From: Bryoerythrophyllum caledonicum
Taxonomy: Eukaryota; Streptophyta; Bryopsida; Pottiales; Pottiaceae
Reading direction: 5' to 3'
NCBI GenBank assembly: GCA_963971425.1
Contig: OZ020525.1
Location: 21,644,187-21,708,186 of the forward strand
DNA length: 64,000 nucleotides
Shown: positions 28,518 through 43,087 of the stretch, one piece after another
Layout: every line of letters begins with the position of its first letter
Numbering within the stretch: the first letter of the stretch is position 1
Translations under genes and position numbers: made by a program
Notes under the pieces: generated by a model
Seen by the model: the letters and a program-made list of their open reading frames with translations, nothing else
Database searches by the model: none
What the model was told of the DNA's origin: nothing

Positions 28518-29194
28518 GTATCGATATATAATTATTGTATGTTGTATATATGTATAAAATGTATGTTTGTATAGTTGTATGTTGTTTATAAAGATATAAA
28601 TCGTATGGAGATATAATTGTGTGTTGAATATATATAAAACATGTGTGTATGTATAGTTGTAGGTTGTATATATATAAAAATATATAAAATGTATTGATAT
28701 ATAATTCTTGTATGTTGTATATATAAATACATATAACATCTGTGTATGTATACTAACATAGTTGTGTGTTGTATGTATATAAATATATAAAACGAATCGA
28801 TATATAATTCTTGTGTGTTGTATATATGACTAAAATGTATGTATGTATACAAGTATGCTGTATATATAGATATAAATCGTATGGAGATATAATTGTGTGT
28901 TGTATATATATATGTATATAACATTTGTGTATGTATAGTTGTAGGTTGGAAATATATATATATATAATGTATCGATAGAATATTATATATATATATAACA
29001 TCTGTGTATGTATAGTTGTAGGTTGTATATATATATAAATATATAAAATGTATTGATATATAATTCTTGTATGTTGTATATATAAATACATATAACATCT
29101 GTGTATGTATAGTAACATAGTTGTATGTTGGATATATATATAAATGTATAAAATGTATCGATATATAATTGTATGTTGTATGTATAATTATAGT
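26395..29194 (+). repeat. Satellite unit 10, class S (2800 bp)
   Basis: Telomere-like tract 26577-26630. The C-rich block, 26635-26715, is 81 bp with a private rearranged CCTCCCGTCCC. A private 8-bp deletion removes one TATGTATG from the ATGTATGTATGTATAC word near 27600. The TA tract at 28441-28514 is 74 bp, (AT)37, the longest in the window. Confidence 0.92.
28441..28514. repeat. (AT)37 microsatellite, longest in window
   Basis: A pure alternating AT run of 74 bases within an N module of unit 10. The same site in other units is about 18-63 bases. It is the most length-variable site in otherwise nearly identical copies. Confidence 0.95.
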
Positions 29195-30797
29195 AATTTC
29201 TATTCAATCTTTCATTCTAATTCTTTATTCCATTTTTTTATTCTAGTTTTTTTCATTCAATCTTTCATTCTATTTCTCTATTCTATTTTGTGATTCTAAT
29301 TATCTCTATTCAATCTTTCATTTTATTTCTTTATTCTATTTTTTGATTCTCTATTCTATTTTGTGATTCTAATTATTTCTATGCAATCTTTCATTCTATT
29401 TCTTTATTCTAGTTATTTTTACTCAAGCTTTCATTCTATTTCTTTATTCGATGTTTTGATTCTCTATTCTATTTTGTGATTCTAATTATTTCTATTCGAT
29501 CTTTCATTCTATTTCTCTTCTCTATTTTTGATTCTCTTTTCTATTTTTTGATTCTAATCATTTCTATGCAATCTTTCATTCTATTTCTTTATTTTATTTT
29601 TTGATTCTAGTTTTTTCCATTCAATCTTTTGTTCTTTTTCTATATTCTATTTTGTGATTCTAATTAATTCTACGTAATCTTTCATTTTATTTCTTAATTC
29701 CCTAAACTCTAACCCTAAACTCCAACCCTAACCCTAAACTCTAACCCTAACCCTAACCCTAATCCTAATGCTAACCCTAACCCTAATCCATCGTCCCCCC
29801 GTCCTTGTCCCCTTGTCCCCCATCCCCAAACCCTAATCCCCGCTCCGTCCTTTTATCCAAAACCCTAACTTTTAGCTGTCCATCCAAAAGCGTTATTCAT
29901 CGACGCGTTCATCCATCGACATGTTTCTCATCCTATATTCTTTTATAGATATAGATTCTTTTTTTCTATATAAATCGTATGAAGATATAATTGTACAATA
30001 AAATATATCGTATTGAGAAACAATTAGATATAAATCGTATGGAGATATAATTGTATGTAGAATATATATATATATATATATAACATCTGTGTATGTAAAG
30101 TTGTAGGTTGGAAATATATGTATATATATATAAAATGTATCCACATATAATTCTTGTATGTTGTATATATGAATATAATGTATGTATGTAAAGTTGTATG
30201 TTGTATATATTATACATAGATATAAATCGTATGGAGATATAATCGTACAATAATATATAAATCGTATCGAGAAACAATTATATATAAATCGTATGAAGAT
30301 ATAATTGTATGTTGTATATATATATATATATACATATAACATCTGTGTATGTATAGTAACATAGTTGTGTGTTGTATGTATATAAATATATAAAACGAAT
30401 CGATATATAATTCTTGTGTGTTGTATATATGACTAAAATGTATGTATGTATACAAGTATGCTGTATATATAGATATAAATCGTATGGAGATATAATTGTG
30501 TGTTGTATATATATATGTATATAACATTTGTGTATGTATAGTTGTAGGTTGGAAATATATATATATATAATGTATCGATAGAATATTATATATATATATA
30601 ACATCTGTGTATGTATAGTTGTAGGTTGTATATATATATAAATATATAAAATGTATTGATATATAATTCTTGTATGTTGTATATATAAATACATATAACA
30701 TCTGTGTATGTATAGTAACATAGTTGTATGTTGGATATATATATAAATGTATAAAATGTATCGATATATAATTGTATGTTGTATGTATAATTATAGT
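29195..30797 (+). repeat. Satellite unit 11, class L (1603 bp)
   Basis: Telomere-like tract 29700-29786; C-rich block 29793-29827. T variant in the T-rich block. It is two bases longer than the 1601 standard, from a TA tract near 30063. Confidence 0.93.
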
Positions 30798-32841
30798 AAT
30801 TTCTATTCAATCTTTCATTCTAATTCTTTATTCCATTTTTTTATTCTAGTTTTTTTCATTCAATCTTTCATTCTATTTCTCTATTCTATTTTGTGATTCT
30901 AATTATCTCTATTCAATCTTTCATTTTATTTCTTTATTCTATTTTTTAAACATTGAATACAACAAAAAATACTAAACTTAAACCCTAAACTCTAACTCTA
31001 ACCCTAACCCTAATTCTAACCCTAACCCTAATCCATTGTCCCCCCGTCCTTGTCCCCTTGTCCCCCGTCCCCCGTCCCTGTCCCCCGACCCCGTCCCCGT
31101 CCCCATCCCCAAACCCTAATCCCCGCTCCGTCCTTTTATCCAAAACCCTAACTTTTAGTTGTCCATCCAAAAGCGTTATTCATCGACGCATTCATCCATC
31201 GACATGTTTCTCATCCTGTATTCTTTTATAGATATAGATTCTTTTTTTCTATATAAATCGTATGAAGATATAATTGTACAATAAAATATATCGTATTGAG
31301 AAACAATTAGATATAAATCGTATGGAGATATAATTGTATGTAGAATATATATATATATATAACATCTGTGTATGTAAAGTTGTAGGTTGGAAATATATGT
31401 ATATATATATAAAATGTATCCACATATAATTCTTGTATGTTGTATATATGAATAAAATGTATGTATGTATAGTTGTATGTTGTATATATTATACATAGAT
31501 ATAAATCGTATGGAGATAAAATTGTACAATAATATATATCGTATCGAGAAACAATTATATATAAAATGTATGAAGATATAATTATATGTTGTATATATAT
31601 ATACATATAATAACATCTGTGTATGTATAGTTGTATGTTGGATATATATAAATATAAAATGTATCAGTATATAATTATTGTATGACATTGTATATATGTA
31701 TAAAATGTATGTATGTATAGTTGTATGTTGTAGATATAAATTTGTATGTTATATAGATATAAATCGTATGGAGATATAATTGGGTGTTGTATATATATAT
31801 ATAACATCTACGTATGTATACTTGTAGGTTGGAAATATATGTATATATATAATGTATCAATATATAATTGTATGTTGTATATATATATACATATAACATC
31901 TGTGTATGAATAATAACATAGTTGTATGTTGGATATATATAAATATATAAAATGAATGGATATATAATTCTTGTGTGTTGTATATATGACTAAAATGTAT
32001 GTATGTATACAAGTATGCTGTATATATAGATATAAATCGTATGGAGATATAATTTTGTGTTGTATATATATATATATAACATCTGTGTATGTATAGTTGT
32101 AGGTTGGAAATATATATATATAATGTATCAATAGAATATTATATATATAACATCTGTGTATGTAAAGTTGTAGGTTGGAAATATATATATATATAAAATG
32201 TATCGATATATAATTATTGTATGTTGTATATGTATATACATATAACATCTGTGTACGTATAGTAACATACTTATAGGTTGGATATATATAAATATATAAA
32301 ATATATCGATATATAATTATTGTATGTTGTATATATGTATAAAATGTATGTATGTATAGTTGTATGTTGTATATATTATACATAGATATAAATCGTATGG
32401 AGATATAATTGTGTGTTGAATATATATAAAACATCTGTGTATGTATAGTTGTAGGTTGTATATATTATATATAAATATATAAAATGTATCGATATATAAT
32501 TATTGTATGTTGTATATATAAATACATATAACATCTGTGTATGTATACTAACATAGTTATAGGTTGGATATATATAAATATATAAAATGCATCGATATAT
32601 AATTATTGTATGTTGTATATATGTATAAAATGTATGTTTGTATAGTTGTATGTTGTTTATAAAGATATAAATCGTATGGAGATATAATTGTGTGTTGAAT
32701 ATATATAAAACATGTGTGTATGTATAGTTGTAGGTTGTATATATATATAAATATATAAAATGTATTGATATATAATTCTTGTATGTTGTATATATAAATA
32801 CATATAACATCTGTGTATGTATACTAACATAGTTGTATGTT

Positions 32842-32908
<67 letters not shown>

Positions 32909-33585
32909 GTATCGATATATAATTATTGTATGTTGTATATATGTATAAAATGTATGTTTGTATAGTTGTATGTTGTTTATAAAGATATAAATCGTATGGA
33001 GATATAATTGTGTGTTGAATATATATAAAACATGTGTGTATGTATAGTTGTAGGTTGTATATATATAAAAATATATAAAATGTATTGATATATAATTCTT
33101 GTATGTTGTATATATAAATACATATAACATCTGTGTATGTATAGTAACATAGTTGTGTGTTGTATGTATATAAATATATAAAACGAATCGATATATAATT
33201 CTTGTGTGTTGTATATATGACTAAAATGTATGTATGTATACAAGTATGCTGTATATATAGATATAAATCGTATGGAGATATAATTGTGTGTTGTATATAT
33301 ATATGTATATAACATTTGTGTATGTATAGTTGTAGGTTGGAAATATATATATATATAATGTATCGATAGAATATTATATATATATATAACATCTGTGTAT
33401 GTATAGTTGTAGGTTGTATATATATATAAATATATAAAATGTATTGATATATAATTCTTGTATGTTGTATATATAAATACATATAACATCTGTGTATGTA
33501 TAGTAACATAGTTGTATGTTGGATATATATATAAATGTATAAAATGTATCGATATATAATTGTATGTTGTATGTATAATTATAGT
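30798..33585 (+). repeat. Satellite unit 12, class S (2788 bp)
   Basis: Telomere-like tract 30980-31033. The C-rich block, 31038-31110, is 73 bp, a deletion form shared only with unit 14. TA tract 32844-32906 (63 bp). The array is N then M before the next L unit. Confidence 0.92.
32844..32906. repeat. (TA)n microsatellite, unit 12
   Basis: A pure alternating run of 63 bases, the same length as in unit 6. Confidence 0.93.
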
Positions 33586-35186
33586 AATTTCTATTCAATC
33601 TTTCATTCTAATTCTTTATTCCATTTTTTTATTCTAGTTTTTTTCATTCAATCTTTCATTCTATTTCTCTATTCTATTTTGTGATTCTAATTATCTCTAT
33701 TCAATCTTTCATTTTATTTCTTTATTCTATTTTTTGATTCTCTATTCTATTTTGTGATTCTAATTATTTCTATGCAATCTTTCATTCTATTTCTTTATTC
33801 TAGTTATTTTTACTCAAGCTTTCATTCTATTTCTTTATTCGATGTTTTGATTCTCTATTCTATTTTGTGATTCTAATTATTTCTATTCGATCTTTCATTC
33901 TATTTCTCTTCTCTACTTTTGATTCTCTTTTCTATTTTTTGATTCTAATCATTTCTATGCAATCTTTCATTCTATTTCTTTATTTTATTTTTTGATTCTA
34001 GTTTTTTCCATTCAATCTTTTGTTCTTTTTCTATATTCTATTTTGTGATTCTAATTAATTCTACGTAATCTTTCATTTTATTTCTTAATTCCCTAAACTC
34101 TAACCCTAAACTCCAACCCTAACCCTAAACTCTAACCCTAACCCTAACCCTAATCCTAATGCTAACCCTAACCCTAATCCATCGTCCCCCCGTCCTTGTC
34201 CCCTTGTCCCCCATCCCCAAACCCTAATCCCCGCTCCGTCCTTTTATCCAAAACCCTAACTTTTAGCTGTCCATCCAAAAGCGTTATTCATCGACGCGTT
34301 CATCCATCGACATGTTTCTCATCCTATATTCTTTTATAGATATAGATTCTTTTTTTCTATATAAATCGTATGAAGATATAATTGTACAATAAAATATATC
34401 GTATTGAGAAACAATTAGATATAAATCGTATGGAGATATAATTGTATGTAGAATATATATATATATATATAACATCTGTGTATGTAAAGTTGTAGGTTGG
34501 AAATATATGTATATATATATAAAATGTATCCACATATAATTCTTGTATGTTGTATATATGAATATAATGTATGTATGTAAAGTTGTATGTTGTATATATT
34601 ATACATAGATATAAATCGTATGGAGATATAATCGTACAATAATATATAAATCGTATCGAGAAACAATTATATATAAATCGTATGAAGATATAATTGTATG
34701 TTGTATATATATATATATATACATATAACATCTGTGTATGTATAGTAACATAGTTGTGTGTTGTATGTATATAAATATATAAAACGAATCGATATATAAT
34801 TCTTGTGTGTTGTATATATGACTAAAATGTATGTATGTATACAAGTATGCTGTATATATAGATATAAATCGTATGGAGATATAATTGTGTGTTGTATATA
34901 TATATGTATATAACATTTGTGTATGTATAGTTGTAGGTTGGAAATATATATATATATAATGTATCGATAGAATATTATATATATATATAACATCTGTGTA
35001 TGTATAGTTGTAGGTTGTATATATATATAAATATATAAAATGTATTGATATATAATTCTTGTATGTTGTATATATAAATACATATAACATCTGTGTATGT
35101 ATAGTAACATAGTTGTATGTTGGATATATATATAAATGTATAAAATGTATCGATATATAATTGTATGTTGTATGTATAATTATAGT
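33586..35186 (+). repeat. Satellite unit 13, class L (1601 bp)
   Basis: Telomere-like tract 34091-34177; C-rich block 34184-34218. It carries the C variant in the T-rich block (near 33916), like units 7, 17 and 20. Confidence 0.93.
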
Positions 35187-37230
35187 AATTTCTATTCAAT
35201 CTTTCATTCTAATTCTTTATTCCATTTTTTTATTCTAGTTTTTTTCATTCAATCTTTCATTCTATTTCTCTATTCTATTTTGTGATTCTAATTATCTCTA
35301 TTCAATCTTTCATTTTATTTCTTTATTCTATTTTTTAAACATTGAATACAACAAAAAATACTAAACTTAAACCCTAAACTCTAACTCTAACCCTAACCCT
35401 AATTCTAACCCTAACCCTAATCCATTGTCCCCCCGTCCTTGTCCCCTTGTCCCCCGTCCCCCGTCCCTGTCCCCCGACCCCGTCCCCGTCCCCATCCCCA
35501 AACCCTAATCCCCGCTCCGTCCTTTTATCCAAAACCCTAACTTTTAGTTGTCCATCCAAAAGCGTTATTCATCGACGCATTCATCCATCGACATGTTTCT
35601 CATCCTGTATTCTTTTATAGATATAGATTCTTTTTTTCTATATAAATCGTATGAAGATATAATTGTACAATAAAATATATCGTATTGAGAAACAATTAGA
35701 TATAAATCGTATGGAGATATAATTGTATGTAGAATATATATATATATATAACATCTGTGTATGTAAAGTTGTAGGTTGGAAATATATGTATATATATATA
35801 AAATGTATCCACATATAATTCTTGTATGTTGTATATATGAATAAAATGTATGTATGTATAGTTGTATGTTGTATATATTATACATAGATATAAATCGTAT
35901 GGAGATAAAATTGTACAATAATATATATCGTATCGAGAAACAATTATATATAAAATGTATGAAGATATAATTATATGTTGTATATATATATACATATAAT
36001 AACATCTGTGTATGTATAGTTGTATGTTGGATATATATAAATATAAAATGTATCAGTATATAATTATTGTATGACATTGTATATATGTATAAAATGTATG
36101 TATGTATAGTTGTATGTTGTAGATATAAATTTGTATGTTATATAGATATAAATCGTATGGAGATATAATTGGGTGTTGTATATATATATATAACATCTAC
36201 GTATGTATACTTGTAGGTTGGAAATATATGTATATATATAATGTATCAATATATAATTGTATGTTGTATATATATATACATATAACATCTGTGTATGAAT
36301 AATAACATAGTTGTATGTTGGATATATATAAATATATAAAATGAATGGATATATAATTCTTGTGTGTTGTATATATGACTAAAATGTATGTATGTATACA
36401 AGTATGCTGTATATATAGATATAAATCGTATGGAGATATAATTTTGTGTTGTATATATATATATATAACATCTGTGTATGTATAGTTGTAGGTTGGAAAT
36501 ATATATATATAATGTATCAATAGAATATTATATATATAACATCTGTGTATGTAAAGTTGTAGGTTGGAAATATATATATATATAAAATGTATCGATATAT
36601 AATTATTGTATGTTGTATATGTATATACATATAACATCTGTGTACGTATAGTAACATACTTATAGGTTGGATATATATAAATATATAAAATATATCGATA
36701 TATAATTATTGTATGTTGTATATATGTATAAAATGTATGTATGTATAGTTGTATGTTGTATATATTATACATAGATATAAATCGTATGGAGATATAATTG
36801 TGTGTTGAATATATATAAAACATCTGTGTATGTATAGTTGTAGGTTGTATATATTATATATAAATATATAAAATGTATCGATATATAATTATTGTATGTT
36901 GTATACATAAATACATATAACATCTGTGTATGTATACTAACATAGATATAGGTTGGATATATATAAATATATAAAATGCATCGATATATAATTATTGTAT
37001 GTTGTATATATGTATAAAATGTATGTTTGTATAGTTGTATGTTGTTTATAAAGATATAAATCGTATGGAGATATAATTGTGTGTTGAATATATATAAAAC
37101 ATGTGTGTATGTATAGTTGTAGGTTGTATATATATATAAATATATAAAATGTATTGATATATAATTCTTGTATGTTGTATATATAAATACATATAACATC
37201 TGTGTATGTATACTAACATAGTTGTATGTT

Positions 37231-37295
<65 letters not shown>

Positions 37296-37548
37296 GTATC
37301 GATATATAATTATTGTATGTTGTATATATGTATAAAATGTATGTTTGTATAGTTGTATGTTGTTTATAAAGATATAAATCGTATGGAGATATAATTGTGT
37401 GTTGAATATATATAAAACATGTGTGTATGTATAGTTGTAGGTTGTATATATATATAAATATATAAAATGTATTGATATATAATTCTTGTATGTTGTATAT
37501 ATAAATACATATAACATCTGTGTATGTATACTAACATAGTTGTATGTT

Positions 37549-37607
<59 letters not shown>

Positions 37608-38284
37608 GTATCGATATATAATTATTGTATGTTGTATATATGTATAAAATGTATGTTTGTATAGTTGTATGTTGTTTATAAAGATATAAATCGTATGGAG
37701 ATATAATTGTGTGTTGAATATATATAAAACATGTGTGTATGTATAGTTGTAGGTTGTATATATATAAAAATATATAAAATGTATTGATATATAATTCTTG
37801 TATGTTGTATATATAAATACATATAACATCTGTGTATGTATACTAACATAGTTGTGTGTTGTATGTATATAAATATATAAAACGAATCGATATATAATTC
37901 TTGTGTGTTGTATATATGACTAAAATGTATGTATGTATACAAGTATGCTGTATATATAGATATAAATCGTATGGAGATATAATTGTGTGTTGTATATATA
38001 TATGTATATAACATTTGTGTATGTATAGTTGTAGGTTGGAAATATATATATATATAATGTATCGATAGAATATTATATATATATATAACATCTGTGTATG
38101 TATAGTTGTAGGTTGTATATATATATAAATATATAAAATGTATTGATATATAATTCTTGTATGTTGTATATATAAATACATATAACATCTGTGTATGTAT
38201 AGTAACATAGTTGTATGTTGGATATATATATAAATGTATAAAATGTATCGATATATAATTGTATGTTGTATGTATAATTATAGT
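35187..38284 (+). repeat. Satellite unit 14, class S (3098 bp)
   Basis: Telomere-like tract 35369-35422. C-rich block 35427-35499 (73 bp), the same deletion as unit 12. There are two N modules with TA tracts 37233-37293 (61 bp) and 37551-37605 (55 bp). It has a private GTATACATAAATAC near 36903. It shares the variant CATAGATATAGGTTGG, near 36944, only with unit 19. Confidence 0.92.
37233..37293. repeat. (TA)n microsatellite, unit 14 first N module
   Basis: A pure alternating run of 61 bases. A second run of 55 bases follows one module later at 37551-37605. Confidence 0.93.
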
Positions 38285-39885
38285 AATTTCTATTCAATCT
38301 TTCATTCTAATTCTTTATATCATTTTTTTATTCTAGTTTTTTTCATTCAATCTTTCATTCTATTTCTCTATTCTATTTTGTGATTCTAATTATCTCTATT
38401 CAATCTTTCATTTTATTTCTTTATTCTATTTTTTGATTCTCTATTCTATTTTGTGATTCTAATTATTTCTATGCAATCTTTCATTCTATTTCTTTATTCT
38501 AGTTATTTTTACTCAAGCTTTCATTCTATTTCTTTATTCGATGTTTTGATTCTCTATTCTATTTTGTGATTCTAATTATTTCTATTCGATCTTTCATTCT
38601 ATTTCTCTTCTCTATTTTTGATTCTCTTTTCTATTTTTTGATTCTAATCATTTCTATGCAATCTTTCATTCTATTTCTTTATTTTATTTTTTGATTCTAG
38701 TTTTTTCCATTCAATCTTTTGTTCTTTTTCTATATTCTATTTTGTGATTCTAATTAATTCTACGTAATCTTTCATTTTATTTCTTAATTCCCTAAACTCT
38801 AACCCTAAACTCCAACCCTAACCCTAAACTCTAACCCTAACCCTAACCCTAATCCTAATGCTAACCCTAACCCTAATCCATCGTCCCCCCGTCCTTGTCC
38901 CCTTGTCCCCCATCCCCAAACCCTAATCCCCGCTCCGTCCTTTTATCCAAAACCCTAACTTTTAGCTGTCCATCCAAAAGCGTTATTCATCGACGCGTTC
39001 ATCCATCGACATGTTTCTCATCCTATATTCTTTTATAGATATAGATTCTTTTTTTCTATATAAATCGTATGAAGATATAATTGTACAATAAAATATATCG
39101 TATTGAGAAACAATTAGATATAAATCGTATGGAGATATAATTGTATGTAGAATATATATATATATATATAACATCTGTGTATGTAAAGTTGTAGGTTGGA
39201 AATATATGTATATATATATAAAATGTATCCACATATAATTCTTGTATGTTGTATATATGAATATAATGTATGTATGTAAAGTTGTATGTTGTATATATTA
39301 TACATAGATATAAATCGTATGGAGATATAATCGTACAATAATATATAAATCGTATCGAGAAACAATTATATATAAATCGTATGAAGATATAATTGTATGT
39401 TGTATATATATATATATATACATATAACATCTGTGTATGTATAGTAACATAGTTGTGTGTTGTATGTATATAAATATATAAAACGAATCGATATATAATT
39501 CTTGTGTGTTGTATATATGACTAAAATGTATGTATGTATACAAGTATGCTGTATATATAGATATAAATCGTATGGAGATATAATTGTGTGTTGTATATAT
39601 ATATGTATATAACATTTGTGTATGTATAGTTGTAGGTTGGAAATATATATATATATAATGTATCGATAGAATATTATATATATATATAACATCTGTGTAT
39701 GTATAGTTGTAGGTTGTATATATATATAAATATATAAAATGTATTGATATATAATTCTTGTATGTTGTATATATAAATACATATAACATCTGTGTATGTA
39801 TAGTAACATAGTTGTATGTTGGATATATATATAAATGTATAAAATGTATCGATATATAATTGTATGTTGTATGTATAATTATAGT
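38285..39885 (+). repeat. Satellite unit 15, class L (1601 bp)
   Basis: Telomere-like tract 38790-38876; C-rich block 38883-38917. It has a private change in the T-rich block (TTTATATCATTT instead of TTTATTCCATTT, near 38317). This is the first of four consecutive L units. T variant. Confidence 0.93.
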
Positions 39886-41486
39886 AATTTCTATTCAATC
39901 TTTCATTCTAATTCTTTATTCCATTTTTTTATTCTAGTTTTTTTCATTCAATCTTTCATTCTATTTCTCTATTCTATTTTGTGATTCTAATTATCTCTAT
40001 TCAATCTTTCATTTTATTTCTTTATTCTATTTTTTGATTCTCTATTCTATTTTGTGATTCTAATTATTTCTATGCAATCTTTCATTCTATTTCTTTATTC
40101 TAGTTATTTTTACTCAAGCTTTCATTCTATTTCTTTATTCGATGTTTTGATTCTCTATTCTATTTTGTGATTCTAATTATTTCTATTCGATCTTTCATTC
40201 TATTTCTCTTCTCTATTTTTGATTCTCTTTTCTATTTTTTGATTCTAATCATTTCTATGCAATCTTTCATTCTATTTCTTTATTTTATTTTTTGATTCTA
40301 GTTTTTTCCATTCAATCTTTTGTTCTTTTTCTATATTCTATTTTGTGATTCTAATTAATTCTACGTAATCTTTCATTTTATTTCTTAATTCCCTAAACTC
40401 TAACCCTAAACTCCAACCCTAACCCTAAACTCTAACCCTAACCCTAACCCTAATCCTAATGCTAACCCTAACCCTAATCCATCGTCCCCCCGTCCTTGTC
40501 CCCTTGTCCCCCATCCCCAAACCCTAATCCCCGCTCCGTCCTTTTATCCAAAACCCTAACTTTTAGCTGTCCATCCAAAAGCGTTATTCATCGACGCGTT
40601 CATCCATCGACATGTTTCTCATCCTATATTCTTTTATAGATATAGATTCTTTTTTTCTATATAAATCGTATGAAGATATAATTGTACAATAAAATATATC
40701 GTATTGAGAAACAATTAGATATAAATCGTATGGAGATATAATTGTATGTAGAATATATATATATATATATAACATCTGTGTATGTAAAGTTGTAGGTTGG
40801 AAATATATGTATATATATATAAAATGTATCCACATATAATTCTTGTATGTTGTATATATGAATATAATGTATGTATGTAAAGTTGTATGTTGTATATATT
40901 ATACATAGATATAAATCGTATGGAGATATAATCGTACAATAATATATAAATCGTATCGAGAAACAATTATATATAAATCGTATGAAGATATAATTGTATG
41001 TTGTATATATATATATATATACATATAACATCTGTGTATGTATAGTAACATAGTTGTGTGTTGTATGTATATAAATATATAAAACGAATCGATATATAAT
41101 TCTTGTGTGTTGTATATATGACTAAAATGTATGTATGTATACAAGTATGCTGTATATATAGATATAAATCGTATGGAGATATAATTGTGTGTTGTATATA
41201 TATATGTATATAACATTTGTGTATGTATAGTTGTAGGTTGGAAATATATATATATATAATGTATCGATAGAATATTATATATATATATAACATCTGTGTA
41301 TGTATAGTTGTAGGTTGTATATATATATAAATATATAAAATGTATTGATATATAATTCTTGTATGTTGTATATATAAATACATATAACATCTGTGTATGT
41401 ATAGTAACATAGTTGTATGTTGGATATATATATAAATGTATAAAATGTATCGATATATAATTGTATGTTGTATGTATAATTATAGT
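39886..41486 (+). repeat. Satellite unit 16, class L (1601 bp)
   Basis: Telomere-like tract 40391-40477; C-rich block 40484-40518. T variant. Second unit of the L run; I saw no private change. Confidence 0.93.
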
Positions 41487-43087
41487 AATTTCTATTCAAT
41501 CTTTCATTCTAATTCTTTATTCCATTTTTTTATTCTAGTTTTTTTCATTCAATCTTTCATTCTATTTCTCTATTCTATTTTGTGATTCTAATTATCTCTA
41601 TTCAATCTTTCATTTTATTTCTTTATTCTATTTTTTGATTCTCTATTCTATTTTGTGATTCTAATTATTTCTATGCAATCTTTCATTCTATTTCTTTATT
41701 CTAGTTATTTTTACTCAAGCTTTCATTCTATTTCTTTATTCGATGTTTTGATTCTCTATTCTATTTTGTGATTCTAATTATTTCTATTCGATCTTTCATT
41801 CTATTTCTCTTCTCTACTTTTGATTCTCTTTTCTATTTTTTGATTCTAATCATTTCTATGCAATCTTTCATTCTATTTCTTTATTTTATTTTTTGATTCT
41901 AGTTTTTTCCATTCAATCTTTTGTTCTTTTTCTATATTCTATTTTGTGATTCTAATTAATTCTACGTAATCTTTCATTTTATTTCTTAATTCCCTAAACT
42001 CTAACCCTAAACTCCAACCCTAACCCTAAACTCTAACCCTAACCCTAACCCTAATCCTAATGCTAACCCTAACCCTAATCCATCGTCCCCCCGTCCTTGT
42101 CCCCTTGTCCCCCATCCCCAAACCCTAATCCCCGCTCCGTCCTTTTATCCAAAACCCTAACTTTTAGCTGTCCATCCAAAAGCGTTATTCATCGACGCGT
42201 TCATCCATCGACATGTTTCTCATCCTATATTCTTTTATAGATATAGATTCTTTTTTTCTATATAAATCGTATGAAGATATAATTGTACAATAAAATATAT
42301 CGTATTGAGAAACAATTAGATATAAATCGTATGGAGATATAATTGTATGTAGAATATATATATATATATATAACATCTGTGTATGTAAAGTTGTAGGTTG
42401 GAAATATATGTATATATATATAAAATGTATCCACATATAATTCTTGTATGTTGTATATATGAATATAATGTATGTATGTAAAGTTGTATGTTGTATATAT
42501 TATACATAGATATAAATCGTATGGAGATATAATCGTACAATAATATATAAATCGTATCGAGAAACAATTATATATAAATCGTATGAAGATATAATTGTAT
42601 GTTGTATATATATATATATATACATATAACATCTGTGTATGTATAGTAACATAGTTGTGTGTTGTATGTATATAAATATATAAAACGAATCGATATATAA
42701 TTCTTGTGTGTTGTATATATGACTAAAATGTATGTATGTATACAAGTATGCTGTATATATAGATATAAATCGTATGGAGATATAATTGTGTGTTGTATAT
42801 ATATATGTATATAACATTTGTGTATGTATAGTTGTAGGTTGGAAATATATATATATATAATGTATCGATAGAATATTATATATATATATAACATCTGTGT
42901 ATGTATAGTTGTAGGTTGTATATATATATAAATATATAAAATGTATTGATATATAATTCTTGTATGTTGTATATATAAATACATATAACATCTGTGTATG
43001 TATAGTAACATAGTTGTATGTTGGATATATATATAAATGTATAAAATGTATCGATATATAATTGTATGTTGTATGTATAATTATAGT
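41487..43087 (+). repeat. Satellite unit 17, class L (1601 bp)
   Basis: Telomere-like tract 41992-42078; C-rich block 42085-42119. It carries the C variant near 41817, although its neighbours 16 and 18 carry T. The four-unit run is therefore not a simple serial duplication of one copy. Confidence 0.93.
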
